A stretch of 64,000 bases of DNA from Pseudoalteromonas piscicida (GTDB taxonomy: Bacteria; Pseudomonadota; Gammaproteobacteria; Enterobacterales; Alteromonadaceae). The notes beneath the pieces were generated by a model. It did no database searches. It was not told where the DNA came from and saw only the letters and a list, made by a program, of their open reading frames with translations. A program made the translations under genes and the position numbers. The stretch covers positions 2,482,001 to 2,546,000 of the forward strand of contig NZ_CP021646.1 in NCBI RefSeq assembly GCF_002208135.1, written 5' to 3'. Of this stretch, positions 8,890-17,591 are shown one piece after another (position 1 is the stretch's first letter; each line of letters opens with the position of its first letter).

Positions 8890-10581
8890 TCACTGTTTCA
8901 GTGCATAAAACTCATCTTCGATAACTTTTCCTTCTCTTCGCCAACCGGCAAACGTTTCTTGGCGCGCTTTACTCTCCTCAATATTTTGATTTAACTCTTT
9001 CAATTTGCTAGTTAATTCAATATAGGATGCAAAGAACTTTTCTTTAAATTCATCAGAGTTTATAAGCTCCAATAGCTCTTTTCTTTGATTTTCAAAATTC
9101 TCCACCGTTTCTTTGACCGCTTGATCAAACTCTTCTTGCTTTTTATAGCGATCATAACTGTCCCATGCCTCTATAGCTATGCCAACAAAGGCGAGCGCTC
9201 CATTCACACCTTTCGCTAAATTAGCCGCACCCCAAGGCTTAAACTTCAATGCTTGACCAATATCAAAACCGATAGTTTTTGCGACTGAAACAAGTCCATC
9301 TCGGGTTGCCAGTATGGTTTGGTTGTTAATTAAGCCACCGTTTAACGCGTGATTAATCCCTTTTTTTCCCAGATTTCTTATGGTTGTATTGAAATGACTT
9401 ACTTCTCCGTCAAAGCTAGCATGCATCTTCTCAACACTTAAGGTGATAGCACCAATTTGTCTGTCAAACTCCCCCTGCAGCTTTTGATTAAGTACAATTC
9501 CCTCAGAACCAATTTCACGTTCACAAAAATCCCCAAAAGTTTCTATACTGCACCCTTTAGCCTGCATAATAAGATCTGTGAAGTGACTTGTTACAAACTC
9601 GCTTAAGTTGACCTTTGCAATGGTTATCTGTTGTTCGGTCTGTGCTAATTGATCCTTAAGCCGACTATGCAATTGATTCAGTTTGTCCATTTCTTGGCTA
9701 ACAACTTCATCTGTTTCTATGGCGATAGGCAACTGTTTGTGAAGCACATCACTAATGATGCTAGTACGCATGTCGTAATCAAGTTCATCTACACCGCCGC
9801 ATGCACGAATTTTATTAGTTGTGGCTTGCTGTAAGGTTGAAATATGTGACAATGTCTTAAACTCGTCCATATTGTGTAACCAATAGTCTATTCCCTGATC
9901 GAAAGGATTAGCCGCAACTGCAACTATTGATAAAGAGGCCTTTTCTTGCTCGCTTAAATCAATCATATCATTAAGGCGGTTCGCAATATTCTCTTGTTTT
10001 ATCGCCAAGTTTGCTTGGTAATCTTCCTCATCTTCAACATCAGCGACTTCATCAAACCGGCTCAGTACAAAGATTGTGCGTGGTAATAAGTTTAGTGAAC
10101 GAAACAACCATTGTAGGTCTTCTTTATGGCTTTCTTTAATCGGATTTGTTGAATTCATTACATAAAGTACCAAATGCGCTTCGCTTACGTGCTTTTTGGT
10201 AAGATCTTTATACTTTTCCAGCATTTTAGTGTCGGAATTAACTTTCTCTTTGAAGCCAAAGAGTCCTGGAGTATCTATTAATACAAAGTCACTGCTCACT
10301 TCATACACTTTCACCTCGTTAGATGACTCTTGGTGACTTATCTTCATCGTGGACTTATCAAGCTTTTCCATCCAAGCCGCCGCAATAGAGGTTTTACCTT
10401 CTGAAAAGCCCCCTACAAGCGCTACTTTGAGTTTATCACCCTCAATACTCTTTAAGTTGTTTTGTAATTTACTGATAAATGAAGGGTCAATTTCAATGCC
10501 GATTTCTTTTCCCTTTTCTAAAAACGCCTTTAATCGTTCGAGTAACTTAATCTCTTTAAAGCTACTAAGCGTGTTCTTCAT
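8890..10581 (-). CDS. LeoA/HP0731-family dynamin-like GTPase (Eleos-type defence)
   Basis: A 563-residue bacterial dynamin-like GTPase. Walker A is GGFSEGKTS at residues 57-65, G3 is DTPG at 103-106, and the specificity loop reads LSRFDEVAD. The C-terminal half is helical with a hydrophobic paddle-like stretch around GVNGALAFVGIAIEAW. The GGFSEGKTSIAAAW motif is characteristic of LeoA, known from enterotoxigenic E. coli. I start at ATG 10581 because GAGGAG lies six bases upstream; an ATG 21 bases earlier is also open. It overlaps the preceding GTPase gene by 17 bases. LeoA with a LeoBC-type partner is, as I recall, the composition of the Eleos antiphage system, so a defence role is likely but inferred. 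Confidence 0.85.
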   Translation of the reverse strand: MKNTLSSFKEIKLLERLKAFLEKGKEIGIEIDPSFISKLQNNLKSIEGDKLKVALVGGFSEGKTSIAAAWMEKLDKSTMKISHQESSNEVKVYEVSSDFVLIDTPGLFGFKEKVNSDTKMLEKYKDLTKKHVSEAHLVLYVMNSTNPIKESHKEDLQWLFRSLNLLPRTIFVLSRFDEVADVEDEEDYQANLAIKQENIANRLNDMIDLSEQEKASLSIVAVAANPFDQGIDYWLHNMDEFKTLSHISTLQQATTNKIRACGGVDELDYDMRTSIISDVLHKQLPIAIETDEVVSQEMDKLNQLHSRLKDQLAQTEQQITIAKVNLSEFVTSHFTDLIMQAKGCSIETFGDFCEREIGSEGIVLNQKLQGEFDRQIGAITLSVEKMHASFDGEVSHFNTTIRNLGKKGINHALNGGLINNQTILATRDGLVSVAKTIGFDIGQALKFKPWGAANLAKGVNGALAFVGIAIEAWDSYDRYKKQEEFDQAVKETVENFENQRKELLELINSDEFKEKFFASYIELTSKLKELNQNIEESKARQETFAGWRREGKVIEDEFYALKQ

Positions 10582-12997
10582 GAAAAGCTCCTCTATATTC
10601 AATATTTTCTATTTCTCTAGAAAGCAATTTTAGCGATTTATTAGAGCGCTCTAGCAGGGCGCTTGTCTTAATCATTTGCTCAACAGGTATTCTCAGTTCT
10701 CGATCAAGTTCATTAATTGAACTATTCATTTCCGTTTTGGCGTTATCTATACTTTTTTGCAGGGCTTTTTTAAGTTCATTCTCAATACTATTTAAATTCG
10801 TATCTAATGATTTCCGTTGCTCTGACATTTTAAAATCTGTGCTAAAAAAGCTCCAAACCCCTTTAGTAAAAGCAATAACACCTGATAATATGGCCGCACC
10901 AGTAATCCATAAACTGGCACCAGCAGTAAAAGGCGCCATTGCAGCCGCAATTAAAGCGCCAACAAGGGCTGATTTATTAATACCGCTATCCAAATCAATG
11001 TTGATCTTAATATCTGCGCCTAGCTTAGTACTGCCGAGTGTACCTAAAGTTGCTAACAAATCCTGGCTTAACTCACTAAAGCGTTTAAATATGTCCTCGA
11101 TAGCAGTTTCAAAACTCTGTACTACCTCCTCCATTACATAAGGTAACTGGTTTTGTATTTCTTCAACACACTCCTTAGTGAACTTCTCTAGAGCCTCTTT
11201 AAATTCGTCATTACTTATGTCCCTGTCTATTTTTTCATACAATCGTTTTCTAACTTTTTGTATCTCTTTTCGAATTTGCTCCTGTCCCTTTCCTTGAAGT
11301 TGTGATTTTAAGATTCCGTAGCTAGTTTGGAGTTGGTGGCGAGCACTTTCACTATTCGCCTGTATGCCATCAGCGGCCACCGTGTATTTCTTCTCAATTT
11401 CGTCTAGGCGATTTGTCGACCCATCTAAAACTTCTTTAACCTTGTTAAAATTGGCTTTGGTAATTTTATTTTGACTATCTAACAACAAGTTACTTTTTAG
11501 CATCTCAATAAATGCGCTTAATCTAGATTGTTCTAGCAGCTCTTGTTCCGAAAAGTCTTCGAGGAACTTATCTCTTCGCTTTGACATTTGTGAATTTGGT
11601 AGGAGACAATCTGCCGAGGCTACAAACGCAGGTAATGCGGTTAATGAAAAAGACCCTTGATAGTTTTCTTTCAGCTGCTCACGAACTTTTTCATCCATTT
11701 CTGCCAAACTTGCTTGCTCATCCCCGGACAAAAGAACTTTGTTTTTTAGCGTATACTTGGGGTTTGTAATTTTCTTGTTAAAGACAGACCACACCTCGGT
11801 CTGAGCACCCAAGTGCTGTTTGATTTTTTCTAGAGTACCTTTTCGCTCATTCTCGCCTGTCTGTGGAGGCGCAGCTTTATTCGTGACATAAAACACAGCA
11901 TGCGCTGCCTGCACGGCCTTTTCAATTTCCTCAAGTACAAGGCCTTCTTTACCTTCAATCCCTGGTACATCAAGAAGGTTAAAATGTTGCAACCCGATGT
12001 TGAAGCTATAGCGTTGTGTTTTTCGTGTAAAGTCAGCGCGGCCATCACCAATTATCTCACCATCAGCGTAACGCTCTAGCTCAAGTAAATTGTCGTTAAT
12101 TTCTTTAGTAACCGATTCTAATTGCTGTTTTACCGCTAAACGTGTTTGCTCTGCAAGGCGCTTAGCTCGCTCCAAAGATTCACTAGACGCTTCAAATTGG
12201 CTTATTAACTTTGCACTTTTTTCGTCGTGTAACTTTGAAACTGCAATGAAACTCTCCTGATGCAGAGCTAATTTTTGTTTACTAGTTGCCAGTAGTTCCT
12301 CTATCCTAGGAAGCTTTTTAAGCTCTTGTATAAATGTTTGCTCTTCTGGTAGTTTCTTAAATAAGAGGACAATTTTTTGCCATAATGAAGCCGAAGCTTT
12401 CTTTTCAAGAATCAGCTGCTGTAAATTCGCTATTTCATTTTTTAATACTAAAAGCTCTTGTTCCCTTGCTTGATATTCTTTTTCAAAGTGTTGTTGTTCA
12501 ATATTGAATTCATCTTTAGATGTTTCAAAATCTTTAACGAGTTTGGATTGCTCGTTATCAAAATCGTGCGTTAATGAGCTCAGTTGCTGCTGAAGTTGAT
12601 CGAAGTCCCTATCTAAAGAGACGAGCTCTGCTTCAATATTAGGTAAAGCAGCGACACTTTGCTCATAAGACAGTTTTGACGTTTTAAATTTCTCGCGCCT
12701 TTTCGATTTGCTTGACTCACTTAACAGTATCCGTAATGTTTCAATCAGCGTCGATTTTCCAGCTCCGGTTTCACCATAAAATGCGATGGTGAACGTACTC
12801 CATTCTGAATTTGTTTCAAGTTCATCTAGTTTACTCTTTAAACTACCTTGCATCTTTGCAATTTTATCTCTCGCATCTCCCTGCGCCTTATTGAGCTCAC
12901 CATCTGATGTTTCTGATGATAAACTTGCTACTATTTTCAACAATTCAGAATTGATTATGTTGTAAATATCTCTAGGATTTTCAATTGTTAAATTCAT
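10565..12997 (-). CDS. LeoBC-like large dynamin-family GTPase with coiled-coil insertion
   Basis: An 810-residue dynamin-like protein. Walker A GETGAGKST is at residues 75-83 and G3 DVPG at 343-346, and an FNKK pattern is near 410. Between G1 and G3 lies an insertion of about 200 residues (about 115-310) rich in Glu, Gln, Leu and Lys that looks like an antiparallel coiled coil, interrupted near 205-213 by a hydrophobic patch. Another hydrophobic stretch near 700-735 (ALVGALIAAAMAPFTAGA and GAAILSGVIAF) could insert in membrane. ATG 12997 is preferred because AAGGA stands just upstream; an open TTG lies 33 bases earlier. It is first in a two-gene unit with the LeoA-like GTPase. Dynamin pairs of this kind act on membranes; antiphage function is inferred from the Eleos system. 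Confidence 0.82.
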   Translation of the reverse strand: MNLTIENPRDIYNIINSELLKIVASLSSETSDGELNKAQGDARDKIAKMQGSLKSKLDELETNSEWSTFTIAFYGETGAGKSTLIETLRILLSESSKSKRREKFKTSKLSYEQSVAALPNIEAELVSLDRDFDQLQQQLSSLTHDFDNEQSKLVKDFETSKDEFNIEQQHFEKEYQAREQELLVLKNEIANLQQLILEKKASASLWQKIVLLFKKLPEEQTFIQELKKLPRIEELLATSKQKLALHQESFIAVSKLHDEKSAKLISQFEASSESLERAKRLAEQTRLAVKQQLESVTKEINDNLLELERYADGEIIGDGRADFTRKTQRYSFNIGLQHFNLLDVPGIEGKEGLVLEEIEKAVQAAHAVFYVTNKAAPPQTGENERKGTLEKIKQHLGAQTEVWSVFNKKITNPKYTLKNKVLLSGDEQASLAEMDEKVREQLKENYQGSFSLTALPAFVASADCLLPNSQMSKRRDKFLEDFSEQELLEQSRLSAFIEMLKSNLLLDSQNKITKANFNKVKEVLDGSTNRLDEIEKKYTVAADGIQANSESARHQLQTSYGILKSQLQGKGQEQIRKEIQKVRKRLYEKIDRDISNDEFKEALEKFTKECVEEIQNQLPYVMEEVVQSFETAIEDIFKRFSELSQDLLATLGTLGSTKLGADIKINIDLDSGINKSALVGALIAAAMAPFTAGASLWITGAAILSGVIAFTKGVWSFFSTDFKMSEQRKSLDTNLNSIENELKKALQKSIDNAKTEMNSSINELDRELRIPVEQMIKTSALLERSNKSLKLLSREIENIEYRGAFHEEHA

Positions 12998-13080
12998 ATT
13001 TTCCTTACACTTTTCACTATGGCTCGACAACCAAAAGCCCCTCTCTTTTATTAAATAAATATATCTAAGTCACTAAACGC

Positions 13081-13296
13081 TCACGAACTGAAGTTAAATT
13101 TTTCCAAGCGTTCAAGAGTTATAGGAAACACCACGTTTCTGTGGATTACACTTATTTTGCTCATATTCCAGCTTCCGCTCCTTTCCTCTGAAGATTTAAT
13201 TTTTAGAAGCTGGCAATCATTGAGTAAGTTAAAATAGTTTTCTTGTCCAACACGTCCTTTAACCAGCAGGCTTTTGATGTCTTGTGTGGTTATCAC
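13081..13296 (-). CDS. Small uncharacterised protein upstream of the dynamin pair
   Basis: A 71-codon frame beginning MITTQDIKSL, in the same direction as the GTPase genes and ending 83 bases before the first of them. The start is GTG without a convincing ribosome binding site. No signal peptide, membrane segment or known motif is visible; the composition (Ile, Lys, Ser, Asn rich) fits the GTPase genes. It could be a small partner of the system, a remnant, or chance. I do not recognise it. Confidence 0.35.
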   Translation of the reverse strand: MITTQDIKSLLVKGRVGQENYFNLLNDCQLLKIKSSEERSGSWNMSKISVIHRNVVFPITLERLEKFNFSS

Positions 13297-13629
13297 ATAA
13301 ACTTTTTCTAAAAGAGGTTTACTTGCTGGTTTATCGCATATAAGGATTCCGTCGAAGCTTTTAACTTGTCGCTACCACAATCAATATAAGTTTTTCATCG
13401 CACTTTCTTTGCTGTTACGCAAGCGAATACTAACTCAAATGGAAGAGTAATTGACATTACAGGTAATTACATTGACTTTCATCAAGTTAACATAAAAAAC
13501 CAACCATAACATAAACAAAAAAATTACAAAGTCACAACAAAATCTTAATCTACTCGCGTACACTTTATTTTGATCTTATTTTTAGCGATCATAGCAGTTA
13601 GAAGATGTATTATTTAAGAGCATAACAAG
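13297..13629. other. Intergenic region between dynamin pair and HugZ-like gene
   Basis: A 333-base AT-rich stretch between divergent genes, so it should hold promoters for both. The only structure I see is an interrupted palindrome TGATC (13571-13575) and GATCA (13587-13591) about 40 bases before the HugZ-like start. It is too loose to assign to a regulator. Confidence 0.4.
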
Positions 13630-14082
13630 ATGAGAGAAACCGCAATCAACGAAGCAAAGGCCTTATGCCGAAGCCATAAGAGCGTATTTTTATCTACCTT
13701 CTCTAACAATCAAAAGGGTTTTCCTTTTTCTTCTATCGCTCAATATGTTTTTCTCGAAGATAATCACTTTTACTTCTTTATTAGTGATATCGCCCAGCAC
13801 ACCAAGAATTTAGCCAAGCACCCGGCACTTTCGTTTATGGTGCTTGGTGATGGTGCGGTTGAAGATGTTGAAAATGCGCGAGTTACCGTTCTTGGGCATG
13901 CTCACAAACTGCCAAGAGCGGACAGCGAAAGCCTGATTAAAAAATTCGTAATGAAGCACAAAAAAGCACAGCAATATGCCATGCTAGGTGATTTTCACCT
14001 ATGGCGAATTGAAGTGGCTAGGGTTCGATATGTAGGCGGCTTTGGTCGTGCATTTTGGCTAGAAAAGCAGGAATGGTACTAA
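13630..14082 (+). CDS. HugZ/HutZ-like pyridoxamine 5'-phosphate oxidase-family protein
   Basis: A 150-residue split-barrel flavin/haem-binding family protein. The N-terminal AKALCRSHKSVFLSTFS and the central HFYFFISDIAQHTKNLAKHP match the PNPOx-like fold, and the C-terminal DFHLWRIEVARVRYVGGFGRAFW resembles HugZ/HutZ, which bind and degrade haem in Gram-negative bacteria. It stands alone and not in the haem operon at 1-6.5 kb, giving the organism a second possible haem-handling enzyme. Related proteins without haem activity exist, so the function is tentative. Its stop overlaps the convergent acetyltransferase gene by four bases. Confidence 0.8.
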   Translation: MRETAINEAKALCRSHKSVFLSTFSNNQKGFPFSSIAQYVFLEDNHFYFFISDIAQHTKNLAKHPALSFMVLGDGAVEDVENARVTVLGHAHKLPRADSESLIKKFVMKHKKAQQYAMLGDFHLWRIEVARVRYVGGFGRAFWLEKQEWY

Positions 14083-14495
14083 ACTGCAAAAGCGTGTTCA
14101 TACTCGCTTTCTCGTCCATGCGGTTGCGATTGATTGGTCATGTCAGACAAGGTTTTGCGCCAGAAGCCGCACGAGCTTTCAATCTTATCTTGCATACGCA
14201 CTTTCCAACGGCCTTTGTATACCGACCAAATGTGTGTCATAAACTCAGTGGCGTAACGCTTTCTGCGCTCGGCAGGAATAATATACAGCGCACAAACTTC
14301 AAACTCTCGGCGGTTTGAAATACCAATAACGGTAAAGCCAACCAGCTTGCCATCTGCATAAAAAAGGTAAGCGATATTGGTTGCACTACACAGTTCAAAC
14401 GAGCACACTTGCTTTTGATAATGGCTCGCTTCTAGCAAATGTGTAAAAGTCTGCTCGCTGTATTTATCAACTCGAATTAACTCTAGTTCAACCAC
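14079..14495 (-). CDS. GNAT-family N-acetyltransferase-like protein
   Basis: A 138-residue protein with a GNAT-like layout: strand pair LIAYLFYADGKLVGFTVIGI-like region near 45-60, then EVCALYIIPAERRKRYATEF near 66-85, which corresponds to the acetyl-CoA pyrophosphate-binding turn (here ERRKRYA instead of the usual Q/RxxGxG/A). The C-terminal part (SCGFWRKTL) also fits the fold. The substrate is unknown. The A-site glycine is replaced, so activity is less sure. It ends inside the tail of the convergent HugZ-like gene. Confidence 0.65.
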   Translation of the reverse strand: MVELELIRVDKYSEQTFTHLLEASHYQKQVCSFELCSATNIAYLFYADGKLVGFTVIGISNRREFEVCALYIIPAERRKRYATEFMTHIWSVYKGRWKVRMQDKIESSCGFWRKTLSDMTNQSQPHGRESEYEHAFAV

Positions 14496-14821
14496 TTTTT
14501 TAATCTCTCGCTTGGTGTACGGTTGATCATGCTTAAAGTTTGTGGGCGAATTGTGAAGTTTTTAGATTAAATTTCATAGTTCACGTTAACGAATCCTCAG
14601 TTGCCATAACATGGCAAGGTAAAACTACTTATCTGGAGAGGTTACAAATTCCAAACAAAGATAAATATTCAAATATTGCGAAGTTGATGTAATTGACGCA
14701 CAAAAACTGGCATAACAAAAAATCCCGCTACGATAACATTCTTTTACAACTCTATTTTGTTCCTAAGTTAGTATATTTTGTAACCTCTACTTCTTTGATT
14801 CACTTTTGAAAGGATTTTACT
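14496..14821. other. Intergenic region upstream of lipoprotein gene
   Basis: A 326-base AT-rich stretch between divergent genes. It must contain both promoters, but I cannot point to a good -35/-10 pair or to any repeat. GAAAGGA at 14807-14813 is the ribosome binding site of the lipoprotein gene. Confidence 0.5.
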
Positions 14822-16276
14822 ATGCGTTTAGGATTAACTATTGCAGTTGCAACTATTATCCTACTAACTGGTTGCGGTGGCTCTTCAACTGACTCACAAG
14901 ACCAAGCACCACCACCCAAAACGGTCACGCCACCACCCACTCCCACAGAAAACAAACTCAATATCACGGCACTGGATCAAAACAATCATGTTTACTCGAG
15001 CGACTTGGGTTACACCACGACTTTGGAGCGCGTCTTCAATTTAAAAGACGACAAACTATTAGTGCTCGGAGAAACATCAAGTGTTGAAGAACTCGGTAAT
15101 AAAGCAGGTTTTTATGCGATCACGAACCTAGATGGTCAAACTTATCAATATGAACAAACGCAAGAAGGGTTTGTTGATGCCTGTGTTTTTGACTCAGGAG
15201 AATACGTCATAGGTCGATTTAAACGTGAAGATACCGATCAGTTCAGTGTACAACTTGAACGCTACGATGGCTCTGGTACTTTGCTACAAAGTGCTGAAAT
15301 GAAGGCGTTATCAATGGACGTTAAATATGATATCCCAGCTGATAAGAGTGCTTGGCTTAAAAAGCCATTCACTATTATTCCGACAGACAATCCATTGAGT
15401 GAAATACCATACGCGCAAACTAGCATTACATGGTGGCGCTTTAACAATGTAAAATTCTCCTGCCATGACAACAACTTGTACGTCAGTTATAACAACGGAG
15501 GTCAAAAGATTGCGAAATACGACGTAAACTTCCAACTTAAGTGGCAAAAGCTGATCGATATTCGTTACTGGGCTAACAGTTCGCGTGCGTCTGAAGCAAT
15601 TGAAATGGCGCTCTCTGAGAACGGATTTTTATACACAGTGCAAAATATTAGTACCGATGCAATTCCTGCCTACAATCATAAGTTTTCGACCAACCATGCG
15701 ATACCCGATAACACAGAGCAAAGTGCGATGCACATGATTGTAAAAACCTTTAATGTAGACGGTGAACAACTCAATGAACAATTTATCAGTGACACTGACT
15801 CATCGTTAGTTGAGGATGTTCAAGTACATCAAGACAGTGTATTTGTTGGTGTATCGGCACGCCGCAGCAAAACGGGTAAAACAAGATATTCAAGCGAATG
15901 GGATATTGGCTTAGTAAAAGTTTACCATGGTGAAAAGGCTGCCGAGCGTTATTGGTATGACTTAGATAAAGAAGATGTGCTACGTGGACTAAAGATCAGC
16001 AACGGCACATTATTTGTGTACGGCCATACAGGTAGTGTACAAGTGGACACAAATAGCTGGGTTGAACATAGTAAAGCGTTTATTGGGAAAATCAATCTTG
16101 AAAACCTAGCCGATATTGCTGTTGAAACCACTAGCACAGCACGTTCCGCCAGTTTCCAAGATTTAACCATTCAAAATGGCGTGTTAAGCGCTGTGGGACT
16201 TGAGAATGCGCCCATGACACATTCTACTGATATCTCTATGGCGGGTTTGTTCATTAAAAAAACACTCGACGATTAG
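14822..16276 (+). CDS. Secreted lipoprotein of unknown function
   Basis: A 484-residue lipoprotein. The signal sequence ends in the lipobox LLTGC (Cys near residue 18), followed by a disordered GGSSTDSQDQ and proline-threonine linker to about residue 43. The rest is beta-rich with repeated short blocks such as KFSCHDNNLYVSYNNG, SENGFLYTVQNI, VHQDSVFVGVSA, KISNGTLFVYGHTG and TIQNGVLSAVGLEN, each like a blade of a beta-propeller. No catalytic motif is visible. It stands alone and ends in a strong terminator. I do not recognise a named family. Confidence 0.8.
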   Translation: MRLGLTIAVATIILLTGCGGSSTDSQDQAPPPKTVTPPPTPTENKLNITALDQNNHVYSSDLGYTTTLERVFNLKDDKLLVLGETSSVEELGNKAGFYAITNLDGQTYQYEQTQEGFVDACVFDSGEYVIGRFKREDTDQFSVQLERYDGSGTLLQSAEMKALSMDVKYDIPADKSAWLKKPFTIIPTDNPLSEIPYAQTSITWWRFNNVKFSCHDNNLYVSYNNGGQKIAKYDVNFQLKWQKLIDIRYWANSSRASEAIEMALSENGFLYTVQNISTDAIPAYNHKFSTNHAIPDNTEQSAMHMIVKTFNVDGEQLNEQFISDTDSSLVEDVQVHQDSVFVGVSARRSKTGKTRYSSEWDIGLVKVYHGEKAAERYWYDLDKEDVLRGLKISNGTLFVYGHTGSVQVDTNSWVEHSKAFIGKINLENLADIAVETTSTARSASFQDLTIQNGVLSAVGLENAPMTHSTDISMAGLFIKKTLDD

Positions 16277-16283
16277 ACCTGCC

Positions 16284-16315
16284 AAGTGGTGATAACGACC
16301 AAGTTATCACCACTT
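16284..16315. terminator. Perfect bidirectional terminator
   Basis: AAGTGGTGATAAC (16284-16296) and GTTATCACCACTT (16303-16315) form a perfect 13-base stem with a six-base loop, exactly between the convergent lipoprotein and histidine kinase genes, which end 8 bases before and 5 bases after it. Confidence 0.85.
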
Positions 16316-16319
16316 ATTA

Positions 16320-17591
16320 TTAACGCGAAAGCAAAGTAACCACAGCTTGAGCCCCTTTATTGTCCGGTAAATTCGCTAAATGCAACTCCCCTTGCTGATT
16401 ACGAATAAGCTCCCTGCTCAACACCAAACCGATACCTGAGCCATTTGGTTTAGTGGAATAAAATGGTACAAAAAGGTTATCTGGATTGGCGATTCCAGCG
16501 CCGTTATCTTCTAGGGTAAAGCGCCAATTTTTTGGTTTATCTAGGATTAGCGTTATGCCATCATTTCCCGCAGATTGATTTGCTTGCTCAGCATTATTGA
16601 CAAGGTTGATCATAGCCTGCGTTAGCTGAGCTTCATCACAATAAACCAAGCCTTTATTAAGCGCCTTTATCTCAACACCGGGAAATAAAGCTTGCCAGCG
16701 CGATACCAGCAACTCTACCTCAATGCTTTGCATATCAACGGGTGGAAGCTGCGCAACTTGTGCGTAGTTTGCAACAAATTGCTGTAAATGAGCAGCACGG
16801 CTTTCTATTACCCCGAGCATAGTTTGCTGCATCTCAGGTGAAATAATATTGCTATCTTGTTGTAGAGATTGCGCCATTGAGTAGACCGGAGTTAAGGTGT
16901 TTCGCACCTCATGATTGAGCACCGATAGTAGCTTTTGCCATACCTGCTTTTCATTATCTCGCAGCGCTTGCTCCACCGAAAAAAACACCAATAATTGATA
17001 GACCCGCTGCCCCCGATATAGTTTATGAGCTGCAATGCTAAATCGAGAGATGTGCTGCGTATGCTGCCATTGTTCATCCACATACTGAAGCCCCAGTGCT
17101 TTCACATGTGCACCGTGTACCACCTGCTCTGGATACACGGTATTCATGGCATGATTGGCAAAATACACATGATGATGCGCATCAATTACCACTATTGGCA
17201 GGGTGAGTTCGCTAATAAAATTAAATACAAAAGCTTCATTCTGACCATATTCTTGACGCTTTTGCTGTAATCGCTTGGCAGCTTCTTTGAGCTCGGCCTT
17301 GAGCAATTCAACCCGACCCTTGCGGTATTGCGCTAACTGCCATACACCAAACTCTTCATTGGTCACACCGTCCAATTGGACAGCCAAATTTTCAAGCACC
17401 TGCATTACTGCCCGATAGCCGTAACTCAGTGCGAATACAGAAGGGAGCATCACACCGAGCAACAAAGTGATTGCACTTAACAGCGTAAGCTTAAAATAGT
17501 AGATCATCCCAAGCGCGAGCATAGCAAGTGTAATTATAGGTATCGCAAAGCCAACAAGTAACTTGTGCTCAAGTGATGTCAGCTTAGCCAT
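16320..17591 (-). CDS. Sensor histidine kinase, NtrY-like, of exporter operon
   Basis: A 423-residue membrane histidine kinase. Two membrane segments lie near residues 12-60 (LLVGFAIPIITLAMLALGMI and LLSAITLLLGVMLPSVFALSYG). A PAS-like region follows (LPIVVIDAHHHVYFANHAM), then the phosphoacceptor H-box LNHEVRNTLTPVYSMAQSL, N-box INLVNNAEQANQSA, G1 DNGAGI and G2 GSGIGLVLSRELI. Start ATG 17591 overlaps the regulator stop by eight bases and has AAAGG nine bases upstream; an ATG 27 bases earlier is open too. It would phosphorylate the NtrC-type regulator encoded just before it. A decayed paralogue of its C-terminal half is found at 61.1-61.7 kb. Confidence 0.9.
   Translation of the reverse strand: MAKLTSLEHKLLVGFAIPIITLAMLALGMIYYFKLTLLSAITLLLGVMLPSVFALSYGYRAVMQVLENLAVQLDGVTNEEFGVWQLAQYRKGRVELLKAELKEAAKRLQQKRQEYGQNEAFVFNFISELTLPIVVIDAHHHVYFANHAMNTVYPEQVVHGAHVKALGLQYVDEQWQHTQHISRFSIAAHKLYRGQRVYQLLVFFSVEQALRDNEKQVWQKLLSVLNHEVRNTLTPVYSMAQSLQQDSNIISPEMQQTMLGVIESRAAHLQQFVANYAQVAQLPPVDMQSIEVELLVSRWQALFPGVEIKALNKGLVYCDEAQLTQAMINLVNNAEQANQSAGNDGITLILDKPKNWRFTLEDNGAGIANPDNLFVPFYSTKPNGSGIGLVLSRELIRNQQGELHLANLPDNKGAQAVVTLLSR

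Noticed and set aside
10737..11141. Open frame of 134 codons opposite the large dynamin gene
   Set aside because: Antisense shadow of the coding sequence without start signals.
13571..13591. TGATC/GATCA palindrome as FNR or CRP site
   Set aside because: The spacing does not fit either consensus; kept only as a remark.
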